From Tanytarsus gracilentus (Eukaryota; Arthropoda; Insecta; Diptera; Chironomidae), in NCBI GenBank assembly GCA_038502055.1, contig JAXRKN010000039.1, forward strand, positions 744,001 to 808,000: a stretch of 64,000 nt of DNA. The letters run 5' to 3'. Below are positions 35,001 through 46,963 of the stretch, piece after piece; position 1 is the first letter of the stretch; each line of letters begins with the position of its first letter. The notes below the pieces were generated by a model that worked only from the letters and a program-made list of their open reading frames with translations, was not told where the DNA came from and did not search any database. The translations under genes were made by a program, and so were the position numbers.

Positions 35001-38000
35001 TTTGTTGAAGAGAGAAAAAGGTAAAAGCAAGGGATGAAAAATTTCAAAAATTAAAGGAACAATTTTTTAAAGAAAATTTTCCACCCCTTGAAAGTTTAAA
35101 AAATCTCTAAGTTACTCCCAGTCAATTCCAATAAGATCCTTCTTCTTATTTTTCTGTGTACATATCCAAATATTTGCACAACATTAAGAATCCTTCGAGT
35201 GTGTCGAGAGAGTATGTGGGTGGAGAGGGGATGCGAAGTGAGCGCTCACATAATAAAACCTATTCATGAGAATGTTGTTCACTCAAGTATGTAATTTACC
35301 TTGACTTTATGAATAAAAATGTGGAGAGAAAAGAAAAATACGAAATTACATCAACTGAGAGCATGTATGTGAGCATCAGCATCCTTTTTTCATATAAAGA
35401 GTGGCGCATAATTTGATTACGCTGTAATGCCGTGAGCACTCAACAATAAGCTTCTTCATCTTGGAGGTTTTCTTATTAGATTTCAGAATTAAAAACTAAA
35501 TTTAAGAAATAATTTTTAATTAAAGAAAAATTTTACAATTTTTTCAAAATTTACTTAAATCAACATTTGAAAATCTCAACCCTCATGAAATCATTGAAAG
35601 AGATGTTGAAAATCATCATAATGTTCGGTGAAGAAAAACAATTTTGAACATGTGTTCATAAGTCATCATAACAAAGTTGCCAAATTATTGCTGCTCCGGC
35701 ATCGACTTTTTTCCTTGTTTCACCATCTGACGTTTATCCTTCTTCTTTGAGTACCCATTAAATGTTGCTCCCGAAAAATGTGGGAAGAGTTCACATGTTA
35801 GGTGAATATTAAAAATAATTTTAAATTAAAAAAAGAATTTTTAATTTTGATGTTTTTAAAAATATAAAAGTATTTTAATTGTGACATCATTTCTTAATTC
35901 TTCCTTAAAGTGCCATAAAACCCAAACATCACAGAAAAGAAGAAAGGAATTCAACGACTTGATTTTCATTATACGCAAACCAAAATAATTTTGTGGCTGT
36001 AATTTTTTGGGTGAAGACGGAATTTAAGTTGGATTTAACAGCATTTTCAACACTCAACAGGGACTTATGGCTTTCAACATTAAATTCAGCATCTAAATTT
36101 AAATATTTTTAAAGCTTTTATAAATATTCTTAAAGACTCTTACGTCACCAGGCTGATGTTGAGCAACCCTTTCATTGAATTTCTTATTTTACGTTCGATG
36201 ATGAGATACTTTAGTATCCCTTTAACCCTTTCAATCAATCCAATTGGTAACATTCTTCAACATCACCTCGGTCACCCTTCAAAATGTCGTAAAAGATTTT
36301 ACACAGATTTTATTTTATGACTTTTAACATGCATGAAATTTTTAGATACACGATGATAAAAATGTTTGATGAGGGGATGAAATTAAAAAACCAACCCTTG
36401 CTTTTTTCTATGAAAATTGGCCTTGACTATGAACGATGTATACAATGAACTTTTTTCGGTGACGGTTGTTGTTGAATATTGTAATTGAATTTTTCCTGAA
36501 ATGTGGTGTGTGCTGCAAAAATATGTGCGGCCACATAGCTGTGCATATTGTCAGATGGTTTGCTTTATACAACACACAATACACATTCACCTACAAAACA
36601 TAATCGTCGCTTGTATACGTAAAAGCCATAATCATCACCCGGAGGGAAAGAAAGGAGTGAGAATCACAATAACATGCGGTGGTGTTGTGGAACTTGAAGA
36701 ATGTGTGAAAAAGTGAGTGAGCTGGAGGTGAAAATGAAATCAAGAGTTGGGGTTTGATAGAAGTGAAATTGAAGGATTTAGTTGGAAACTTTAAACCGTT
36801 TTTCTTTCACTTTAATTAGGTGTTCAAAATTTTATTTAAAAATTAAGAATAAAAAGTTATTTCACCTCAAACCTCATTGAATTTAAATTTTATAAAAATC
36901 TTGATAAGAATTTTTGTGTATGAAAATTTTTTTTGACTTTTCTTTTGAAAGAATCAATTTGAATTCCGATGAACATTTTTTTCGTATAAGCTATCAAAAA
37001 GCGATTTTTTTAATTGCATTTTGTGCTTTCAACTGTTAAAATTTTTATTCTTCTCAAATTCCATCAACGCAAAAAAATTTATCGCCCAATTCGTTTTATT
37101 TCGGATTTTTATGTTTTTGTTTGTTTCAATTTTTTTCTTCTGTTCATCGCTCTTTTTGTTGTGGATGCAAGCTATCAATCTATGGGGTTATTGTTATTCA
37201 CTCAGCAGTCTGCTGCTTTCGTCGACGCACGCAAAAAAAGTCAGTTGGAAATTGTTTTTCAACTGTATTAAAATTTTAACTCTTTGCCATCAATTACAGA
37301 GATTGATCATTAAATTGCAATTAATCAGAAGAGTTTTCTGAATAATTGGGCCGACGTTGTTTTTTAGCACAACAAAACAGCAACTTTGTATTCAGAGAAC
37401 GAGTTAAACTTTTTCTTCCGAGAGTTTAATGAGTTTTATTTTGCTTCCACTAAGTGCCGGAGTAAATGGCAAAAAACAACAGCGATTGTTTTAATGATCT
37501 TTAATTAGCAATTCAAATGTTTCCTTCCTTTCTTATAATGTTTAATGTTTATGAGCACATAGAAAGAGGGTTGATGATATCAAAATTTTGAAAGAAAAGA
37601 TTCAAATTTAACGTCTAGACGCGTCTGTTAAAAATTAAATGTTTTGATTTTCGATAAATATCAACTTATAAAATTCTCTTTAGTTTAATGAAAATCGTCT
37701 ATAGCTTGAAGGAAAAATTAAAGTCACTTCATTAACTTGTAGGAGGTGGAAATAATGAGGAATGAGTAGCCGTCCTTAATTAGGGTTTCTCTCAACTCTT
37801 TTGCCTTTTTCTCATTGCAACGATAAAATTGAAATCAGCTCGAATCATTGGCATTTAAAATGTAAAACTCACCTTATACGATCCTAAATTTTTTACAGAG
37901 CACGCCAACTTAACATTCCTTCCTGGAAATATTTAAAATTATTTCAAATTCACTTTAATTTAAAAATAAATTTTACCAGCAGGTACTGTGACGTTCTCGA

Positions 38001-39994
38001 TAGGTTCTGTAAATTCTGGTTCCTCAATTATCACTGAAATGAAAAGACAGAAAATACATGAAAATTCTTCAAAATGAAATGCGACATATCGTTGGAAATT
38101 GGTAAAGCCACAAAGCGAACGATTGATATGAAATCAGAACTAATTTATCGACATTTTGAGGAGACATGCCGAATTTCCATTGCAAATTTTTATAATTGCA
38201 TTTCCATATTTTTTATTTCACTTTCTGAATTGTCAGCGAAAAAAAATTCAGGTGACAATACACTCGAGTGAAAAAATCATCAGCATGAAGAGAAGTGGAA
38301 AAAGGGAAATGAAAATAATTAAAATATTAAATGGCCTGAAAAATTAAACCTTTTCCGGTGATGAATACTCGGATGTGCTGGAGAGATTGCTATCCCATTG
38401 ATAGCCTTAATTTCCAACAGATTATTCATTTCCGATTGAATTCAAGCACGAGATCGCTGTGGAGATTTAAGGACACGACAGGTTTAAATGAATTTAAGGA
38501 AATTTTCTGAATTTTTTCTAGCAAAACTTCTTAAGAATCTTTGAACCACAAAACTTTGTTAAATAAATAATAAATTTCCTTTCATATTTTCTCCGCATAA
38601 CAAAAATTCAAGACGGAAAATTTTTCTTTAAATCTTTTTATTTTGCCTCAATCTACCTCAGTTCATCCCTCACAAAAGAGAAACTCTAAAGTAACAAACA
38701 TTTATTCTAATTTTAATTGCATGATGTACAACAAAAATAAAAGGGAAGTGGAAAAGTTTTTTTCCTTTCTGAGATTTAAATTCCACTCACCCAAAAATCC
38801 GGAGCTCTCTTCACATTGCTTTCGGAATTGAAGATTAAAAACCCTAAAAAAATTTCCCCGATTTCATTCTTAAATTCCAGCGTGTCGAGAGAATCCGCAC
38901 AATTTTTATTTGAAACTTTTTTTATTGTAGAAACTCGCAGACGAAATGAGAGTGAATAAAATTTATGAAAATTCCTTTTCAGCACTCGCACAACACATTT
39001 TTGTGTCTGTTTCATTGTTTTTACTTTCACTTTTTGGCGGCTTTAAGAGAATTAAATAAAAAAGTCATCCTATTGATTTTCCATCGTGCCTCAAACGAAA
39101 AAAAATCTCTTCCCATTAAAAAATTTCCCGTGATTTTACTCAATTCTGAATTTCACGCTGATTTTAATTGAATTAAAGATAATAATGATTGTTGAGGGAA
39201 TTAACAGCGCTTTAATGGGAAAAGAAATTATCTCGTTCCACCTCCCTTAACTTCCTCATTTAACCCTTTCTCCGGATTATTATTGTCATCAGTTAATTAG
39301 CAGAGAATGTTTTTTGTTCTTTCCTATTATTTTCACCTTTAATGAGTTCTTTGTGAGTGAAATATTTTTCGTAATTTTTTTGGTGTGAGAACGAATTAAA
39401 TTTCAGTTTGGAATTTATGCTTGCAAAATTTTTTGACCTGAAAACTTTTATTCCCTTGACAATTTCTCGCTTGTCATAAATTACTTTAAAACCCTCAAAA
39501 TCTCTTGGTGAAAATTAAGAAGCATTCAAAGAAAACTTTTTAAAGGTCTTTCCACAAATTTCATTTAAATCTTCGCGAAATAACTTTTATAAGCACTCTA
39601 CAGACAAATTTGTGTAAACCATAAAAATAAATTAAAATTACATTTCATATAGGCAGAAAATAAATAAATTTTTGGTGTTTATGTTTTCATGCTGACGATT
39701 TTTGCAGTGAACATTTGATTGCGTTTTAAATAAATTTGTAACATTTATGGTTTTATGTTAAATGAAAAATTGTTTGAACTTGAAAAAATTATGAATTTGC
39801 AAGGAGGGGAAACTTAAAATTTTAATAAATATTTTTAGTGTCCACTCCTTGACTTAAATCAAAAAATCCCTAAATCTAAAATACTCACCATTGGTCGACG
39901 GAATAATGGCATTTGAGTTTGAGGAGACTCCGGGTGGTGCTAGAAAAGACACTAGCAGCACCAGAGCTCCTATATAGAATCGTATAGAAACCAT
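20041..39994 (-). CDS. DIP: Dpr-interacting protein (DIP), three Ig domains, probably GPI-anchored, 14 coding exons
   Basis: Minus-strand exons: 39994-39889, 38033-37977, 37922-37873, 34917-34701, 33677-33519, 33437-33358, 33295-33247, 27779-27763, 27678-27545, 26995-26898, 26835-26791, 20583-20440, 20330-20229, 20147-20041. All have GT/AG ends and matching phases; total 454 aa. A signal peptide (MVSIRFYIGALVLLVSFL) is followed by three Ig domains with Cys pairs 62/126, 169/220 and 263/321. Hallmarks are VAWM, NHVITRNPRISVTH, DKGRYMCQINT, MGAYLCLAS and PTSLNYW. The tail holds ISNLNEIDR and a hydrophobic C terminus (residues 430-445) like a GPI-attachment signal. DIPs pair with Dpr proteins on neurons to specify synaptic partners. 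By eye it is closest to the eta/theta/iota group; the exact paralogue is uncertain. Introns hold repeats A2 and A3 and several hairpins. Confidence 0.93.
21291..21428. repeat. 138-bp hairpin element with TA flanks (mariner-type MITE or hairpin RNA candidate)
   Basis: The arms (21291-21343 and 21377-21428) are about 85 percent complementary: the left has CTTTGATTAATCACTTTTTC and ACCTTATTTTTGAAATTAAA, mirrored on the right, around a 33-nt loop. TA dinucleotides flank both ends (21289-21290, 21429-21430), as for Tc1/mariner insertions. It lies in a DIP intron, so it is transcribed as a long hairpin. Confidence 0.65.
24331..24530. repeat. 13-14-bp minisatellite TGGCTTCCCAAAAA in repeat A copy 2
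   Basis: About 14 head-to-tail units with small length and base variants. The other A copies have only isolated matches (for example GGCTTCTTAATAGGACTTCC in copies 3 and 4, reverse strand), so the array grew after insertion or in this lineage. Confidence 0.85.
24537..24916. repeat. 17-bp minisatellite inside repeat A copy 2
   Basis: About 22 units of the GTGTTCCATTTTCCACT type, here often ATTGTGTTTCATTTTCC. All three plus frames are open across it, producing spurious long ORFs. Confidence 0.9.
29311..30075. mobile_element. Repeat family A copy 3 (reverse orientation)
   Basis: Runs from ATTTTTAGCGTAACCCACAC to GTGTGGGTTTTGAAACATTT, the reverse complement of copies 1 and 2. It has a GTCT tetramer run, then a 17-bp minisatellite of about 13 units at 29603-29822. 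It lacks the repeated roughly 150-bp middle units. It sits in a DIP intron, sense to DIP transcription. Confidence 0.75.
31959..32038. repeat. CCCAGTGAG-terminated mini hairpin, copy ii
   Basis: The left end CCAGTAAGAAAAG and the right end TTTTTTCCTCACTGG are inverted, with an AT-rich 80-bp body. It is in a DIP intron. A lone matching end, ACCCAGTGAGAATTTTTTT, occurs near 34622 in the next large intron. Confidence 0.45.
34918..37872 (-). other. DIP intron splitting the Ig1 domain
   Basis: A 3-kb intron. It holds one motif copy (CCACCCCTTGAAA, 35081-35093). Plus ORFs at 36501-36716 and 37014-37341 are Phe/Lys/Ile-rich and look like chance. Nothing else is supported. Confidence 0.45.
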
Positions 39995-42900
39995 CAACTG
40001 CACTCTATTTGATTTAATTTCATTTGATTAAAAATTTAATTTTTCGCAATATTTTCACACTGTCGGAAAAGCGGCTCTCTCTCACTGAATTGCCGGCAAC
40101 AATAATTTTATTTTATTTTAATTTTGTTTTGGCACTTAATTTATGGTTTAATGGGTTTTTCTGTCGCTGCCGCACACGGTGCTTTGTGTATATTTGTTGC
40201 CGTAGGAAAGTTTTTAAATAAACACTCACTCACTCCACGCGAACCACGATGGAATGCACATTTGCATGTATGTTTATGATTTTGGCGGTTTGGCCTTTTC
40301 TCTATTACGGGCGAGAGACAAAATTTATACAATGTTGAAAAAAATTGTTCACGGTTTGATTTATGCACGTTTAAATTGTCAAATGTGTAAACATTTAACA
40401 TTTGTTAATGGGCGAAAATATTTTTCGTTGAATGCAAAATTTAAATGCAATAATGATGAGTCACACATGAAATATTTACTGTTGAATTTATTGCATTTTA
40501 AAATTAAATAAATTGTAAAATTTAAATGTATTTTAGCAATTTAAAATTCAACACAGATCATGACACTTAATTGTTTATTTCCTTTCACCCCATTTTATAC
40601 AATTTCATTAAAAATATTTCCCCGAACTCAAACTTTATCTTTGGATGTTGATGCTCATATAATTTCAGAAAAGATTAAAAAAGAGCTTTGAGCAATTTCT
40701 TGAAATGTTTCTCGAGAGATGCAAAATAAAATTTCTTAAACTCTTTTCTTCGCTTGCTAGGAGGAAAAAACTTTTCAATTAGTTATGAAATCCTAATTAT
40801 GAAAATGTGTATGCGGCAAGTTTTTTTGTGTGTTTGTCGATAAAAATATGCGAGGAGGAAAAAGATTTTAGTGAAACTTTCTCATCCTCATTGCTCGCAC
40901 GTTTATATCACGAAAAACTTTCGTTTCATTAAAACTTTTTTTCGCTTCAATCAACTTTTTCTTGCTCGCTTCTAATCCACACTTAGATCTTCGTCTCTTT
41001 TTCTTGGAGCGTTATTAAAATGCATCACAATAACGATAAATTCTATGTGGGTTGCATCATCAATGAATCAATGGAGAAGAGTGGGATGAGAAATATTTTC
41101 AGAAAGATTATTTTTTGATATTTATTTGAGAAAAATCATAAGCAGGTGTTTGATAAAAAATATGAGTCAATTTATTTAATTCATTCAGCAATAAAATTTG
41201 GGACATTCTTTAATATTTTTGTTGCCTTCTTTAATTAATTTTCTTCAATTAAACTCAATTGAACTTTGTTGTCAAAACTGCAAGATTTGAATTCAAATGT
41301 TTATAAACATTCATGAAAGTTGTTGACGTAGTCACAAAGATGTGATGTTGGCAGTCAATGAATGTGAAAATTGAGAAAATAAATCGATATGGTAATTTGC
41401 AATGCAATGAAGCAATGGCATGTGGACAGTTGTGAAAGTAAAGTCAAAATAAATTTGATTTTTGAAGACTGATAAAATGCAAAATTTTGCCAAATCTTTG
41501 TCGTTAAATTTTAATATTTCAGATATCACACATTAGTAGAAAAATAATATCAACAAGGAATTAAATTTGATCATTTTTATCTGTAAATTTAGTAAACTTC
41601 AAATGATTATAAATGTTTGTAAAATCACTATAATTTCAAAGGAACTAATTTAGGTTGAAACAGATCAATTTTTGTTCGATTAATCAAAAGATTTCCCACA
41701 AAGTCTAGAAATTCAATGTACGTAATTAGCAATTAGCGAGAATTCCTAGATCTTTTAAGACTCGAATCTAATTAATTTTAATCTCCATCAAGACTTTTCG
41801 CACAGTTCAATGTCACAAATGAACATAATCACGTTCGAGAACAATATTTTATCGTTGAATCATCCCCACGTGTTCACGCACGCACATGCTAAATTTACTT
41901 ATTTTGCCGAGTGACGAGAAATATCCGTTTTATGTCAATCGTTTATTAAATTGAGATTTTTTTTCTCGCTTTTGGGCACTTTTAGAATATTCAAATGCGA
42001 ATTTTGCTATTTTTTCACTGAGCATCAAAGCACACAAATAATCTAATCTGATTCAACTTCGGATTTTCTGTGTATGCTCGATTTGGTGTTTATTAAATTT
42101 AAAGAGTCAATGTTCATGTCACGTTTATAAGTATTGCGGTTTAGACAGTAAAACCTGAATTAGTTAGACACTGATGATTTTAATAAATTTTTTACTTTTT
42201 AGTCAAATTTTCAATTTTTTTCAGTCTTTCATTATTTCAGATCTTACTGTAAAATCATCATAATTATGTTTAAGAACCTTCTCGTTTTAGATATTTTTAT
42301 GAGATGTTTGTGTTTTAAAATTATGTTTACTCTTCTCATAAAAATAATTCCGACTATCACGCAGCGAAGCTCAATAAAAACTGAGCAATTTATATCATTT
42401 GTCGAGGAAGGTGCAAACACAATTCGGAGCATGTTGATAGGACATCAAGTGATGCTGGATCTCTCAAAAATTTCCTCTCTTCTCTCACGACCCGAAGTTT
42501 CCACGAAGATTTCAATTTGGCTGCGATTGCGCATCGCCCGCCAATCAATATGCAATAATTTTTAAACTGGGTGGGATTATATGCAAAAAGTTTGACTGTG
42601 TTAGTGAATTGTAAGCTTTTTTATTATTTATTTCATCTTCTGGCTTGTTCTCAAGACATTCACTCAGATGCTGCTCTATTGTGTGTACATAAGGAAAGGA
42701 AGAAAAATTCAATTTTGTTCTGCAGCTTTCGAGAGCCAAAAAATATTTTTATGCTATGTGTGCTTACTTTTAAATAAGACCGAGGAAAGAGCCTTCTTGG
42801 GACTTATTTTAAGGCAGACATTTGCCAACAGATAGCGTTATAAAGCACCCAACGATCGCATTTTGAGATTCTTGTGGATATCACATGTGACTGTTTACAT

Positions 42901-44732
42901 TTGCGCGCAAGTTTTTATTCGTCTGGTGTTCACACATTTTAAATAGTGCTGATTTGTATTTTTTTTTGCGGTAGCTTAATGCCCAGTGAGCAAAAAATTG
43001 GATTTTATTTTATGGAATTTAACTTTTTAATTTATTAAATTTAAATTTTTCAAACATGTTTCATAAAATCATAAACTTTTTTTACTGGGCAAGTTATCAT
43101 AAAATTTCATGTCCTATCATCACATTTTTGATTGAGGTCTATACATGAATGAATGACGTAGTTTTCTACGCATAAATGTGTATTGGAAAGATGTGAACAG
43201 TGGATGATAGTGCTGACGAGCGGAATAGATTTAATGAATATTCTGATGGCATAATTAATGGGTCAATAACACTTTCTCATATTAAATGACTTCATTCGAT
43301 AGAAAGAAGAGAAGACAAAAATTTATGATGACTTTAATGATGTTTACGGATATTATTTTGGATAATTTGTGAACTCTCATTTAAATGCTTTCACTATGTT
43401 GTCAGTTTTTTAATAAAATTCAAATAAAAATATAAGATTGAAATTTTTAAGTTTTGCCTGCGTTGGGGACGTAAATTTAAATAAAAGTATACTTTTTGTA
43501 TACAATTGTCTATTGAAAATACGTTGGGGACGAGATTTAAATTTTATTTGTATGAGGATTTTTTGAATTTTAACGGTAACATTTGGCCATTTCCATCGCA
43601 GTAAGTTTTGCTGAATTATTTTGAACAACAAAAATTATTACGAGTACGTTAAAATTTTACACAACACGTGACACATGAAAATTAATTTTTCTTCAACATT
43701 TCTCAAAATGTACCTGCAGCATACAAAGAAGATAATAAAAAATTATTTCTTCTCTCAAATGAACCCTCATCACATCACAATCGAAAATATCCTTTCGAAA
43801 TGATGACGTTCTAGGTAAATAAATTATAATGTTGAGTAAATTATGAATCTCAAGATACATTGCGTGACTGGAGACAAATTCTCATTGAGTTATAATTTCT
43901 TGGCATTTCATTGAGCATAAATCAGATGATTTTACTTTCAAGGGATGCACACTGAGTTAGAAAATAAATTTAAAGTTTAAAATTTTAAAAATAAAAATTT
44001 ACCCAGTGTCTAAACCTTGTTTCCACTCAAAATTCATATTACATTAAATTTGACACACAACCCGATTATGAGTGAGAGTGAAAATCCAGTGAACATGGTG
44101 CTGTTGGGTGATATTAAATAAAATGTATTAACGTGAATATACAACTCGTGCTTGGAATTTAAATAATCAATGTTCGCACATACATAGAAGCAGCACAGCA
44201 GCCATGTATCATCATCATCTTCACACTCGTGGCTGATGTTACTCGCTAGAAGAGAGAGAAAATATGCGAAATTTTCTTTTGATTGGCACCTTCAGCTCTT
44301 ATCTCATATTATTAAAAATGTGTGTTGAAATCATCATCTCCACCCTCGATATGATTCGATGGGTGGATTTTCGAAGCAATTTATTTGCGGAAAGTCATAA
44401 TGATCAAAATCGACGTGCTATAATTTTACTCTTTTCAGAGAAATACGTTGAGTTTGCATTGACGTAAGAGTTAGAAAATTTAGAAACTCTCGAATTTAAT
44501 TTTAATAACTTTTTTAAAGTTTACAATCCTTTTTTCTATTTAAGAAGCAAATTATTGAGATTACGCGATTTAAAAACTTTTTTCTTCTATGTGATTATAT
44601 CATTTATTAAATTCTGATTTCATCTTCACTTCTTTTTTCTACCTAAATTTTTAGGTTTTTCTCGTGTTTGCGTTTTATCTCGTTTAATAATGGCTCAAGT
44701 ATTTTTGTTCTTTTTCGACTTTTTGCGTGCGT
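39995..44732. other. Region upstream of the DIP start codon
   Basis: Should contain the DIP 5' UTR and promoter on the minus strand. A CpG-richer patch at about 42480-42545 stands out against the AT-rich background and could be a promoter or noncoding first exon; there is no direct evidence. It also holds a mini hairpin (42981-43090), a direct repeat of CGTTGGGGACG (43461, 43522), and a motif copy at 43938-43953. No coding gene is seen. Confidence 0.4.
42981..43090. repeat. CCCAGTGAG-terminated mini hairpin, copy iii
   Basis: GCCCAGTGAGCAAAAAA at the left pairs imperfectly with CTTTTTTTACTGGGC at the right, and TTTTAT blocks inside also pair. 110 bp. It has the same terminal motif as the copies at 17229 and 31959. 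Confidence 0.5.
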
Positions 44733-45668
44733 ATTTTTAGTGTAACCCACGAAGTGGTGTAACACTTATATGCGCCTATTTCCGTCCGTCCGTCCGTTCC
44801 TTCGAGATCTCGGCTCCTGAGATAGCTAGAGACTTCTAGTTTTCGCCAAATGGTAGGTCTATGAATTTAGATTCGGCCATTTTAGGAATTTTTTGGGTCA
44901 TGACCACAGGTCGTGCCATGGACCGCCATAATGTCCATTTTTCATACAAATTTTCTCTTATATGGCTTCATGGGTATCGTTGAACTCGGGATTGGACCAG
45001 GAATCGATTGGCATGGATCTGTACTTGGAACACGGTGGAAATGGACCCTGAGGGAAACTGACACACAGTGGAAAGGGGAACACAGGAGAAAATGTAACAC
45101 AGTAGAAAATGGAACAAGGGGAAAATGAAAATGGTGGAAAATGGAAAATGTGGAAAATGAAAACAGTGGAAAGTGGAACACAGTAGAAAATGGAACACAG
45201 GGGAAAATGGAACATGATGGAAAATGGAACACTGTGGAAAATGGAACATAGTGGAAAATGGAACATGGTGGAGAATGGAACACTGTGGAAAATGAAACAT
45301 GGTGGAACATAGTGGAAAATGGAACATGATGGAAAATGGAACACAATGGAAAATGGAACACAAAGGAAAATGGAACATGGTGGAAAATGAAACACAATGG
45401 AAAATGTAACAATTGAGCCAAATAGAAATAATGATACACAATGGAAAATAAAACATAATGGAAAACAGTGGAAAATAGAACATAGTGGCAAATAACTTTC
45501 CCAAAAAAAAATATTTCCTTATGCTTCCCTTTCAGCTTTCCAAAAAATATTTTCCATTAGGCTTCTCTTTTGGCTTCTTAATAGGACTTCCCCATGTTAC
45601 ATTTTCAATACTGATCTGTGACAAGTGGGTTACACGGCAACACCCACGTGTGGGTTTTGAAACATTTT
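44733..45668. mobile_element. Repeat family A copy 4 (reverse orientation)
   Basis: From ATTTTTAGTGTAACCCACGA to GTGTGGGTTTTGAAACATTT. The terminal 260 bp closely matches copies 1 and 2 reversed, including GAGATCTCGGCTCCTGAGAT and a GTCC tetramer run. A 17-bp minisatellite of about 23 units lies at 45022-45412. Like copy 3 it has a single middle unit. It lies about 4.7 kb upstream of the DIP start codon. Confidence 0.75.
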
Positions 45669-46963
45669 TTCTCTTAAAAGTCCTATTAACAACAAGCACA
45701 AAAACTCACAAAAAAGTTTCGCAATAAATTACATGGAAGAAGGCAGAAAAAGAGTATTTTTGTAATAATTCGCATTTCTTCTTAAGGAAATTTGTCAAGG
45801 GATGGTCACTAAATTATTATATTTTATTTTATTTCTTTAAAAATTAAAATTCGTCTAAACCTCAAATGTTTCCTTTTAAGAAATTTTAAGCGGAAAAAAT
45901 GGGCGTTGGAGAGATAAAAAATTTCCTCGAAACTTCTTAAGCCTTTCACCGAAATTCCGATCAATTTTTCCTTTTTATCATTAAAGGGTTTTTTTCTCTC
46001 TTGAAAGGTGCAAAGTTGATGAGCATTAAAGAGTTAAAAAATTGTCTAGAAAAATTTTCATCTTCATTTTAAATTTTTCTTCTCTCCCACCAACAACCAT
46101 ATGTTGATAATCATGATAATTAAAACGAGGGTTAAAAAGTGTCAAAGCAATTACCCCTAAAAAAGTGAGCAAGAACATTTAAATTTTGCCTTTTGTCGCT
46201 GACATTATGGATTCGATTTTAATTGCTTAGTAAAAGCACTTTTTGCCGTTTTAATTTAAAATTAATTCTTCATTGTTTGGGTGGACAGAAAAGTACATCC
46301 ATGTGAGCAATAGCAGATAAAAACTGTCGCTTGGTTTTTAAATCCTCCTTCAACATTTCAAAATTAGATTATTTTTTATATTAAAAAAATCAGCTATGTG
46401 AGAGTGTGCATGGCAATGGTTGAGAGAATATGACGAGGATATAATGATATTCAGGAGCATGTTTCGTTGGGAGAAATGATTTGATGAAGATAAAGCAGAT
46501 CTCTGCTTTCATCTTTTTCACACCCCAAAAATGCCTTTTTTTTCGCTTCTTCGCAACATGACTTTAAAGAGCTCTCTCTGCCATGTTTACCACATACATT
46601 CAATTTTTTTGTGGAAAGGACAAATCACCATTAAATTTTTTGCTGCTAAATCTGTTTGCATTTAATTTGAATTTTGTAATGAAAATTTTCCCTCACAAAA
46701 AGGGTTTTCTTGCGTTATTAAGAAAATTAATTAAAATTTGATAAATTATATTTGCAATTTTAAAATTTTATTTTTATTACAAAAGCTTCAAACTTGATTA
46801 AGGTTTAAAAAAATTTTATAACTTTTCAGTTCACACTGAACAAAAATATTCCAACCGAGACGAAAAAGTTTGATCGTCACAACCGCAGCAGAAAAAAAAT
46901 TCCAATTGCCAAAAGGTTTGAAAAGTGACCAATTTGGAAAATTGATTTAAAAAGGTTAAAAAT
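45669..46963. other. Intergenic region, nothing recognised
   Basis: AT-rich spacer. It contains one motif copy (GTCAAGGGATGGTCACT, 45794-45810). No coding-like segment is seen. Confidence 0.4.

Noticed and set aside
44942..45504. Three minus-strand ORFs of 165-178 aa
   Set aside because: Minisatellite of repeat A copy 4 in three frames.
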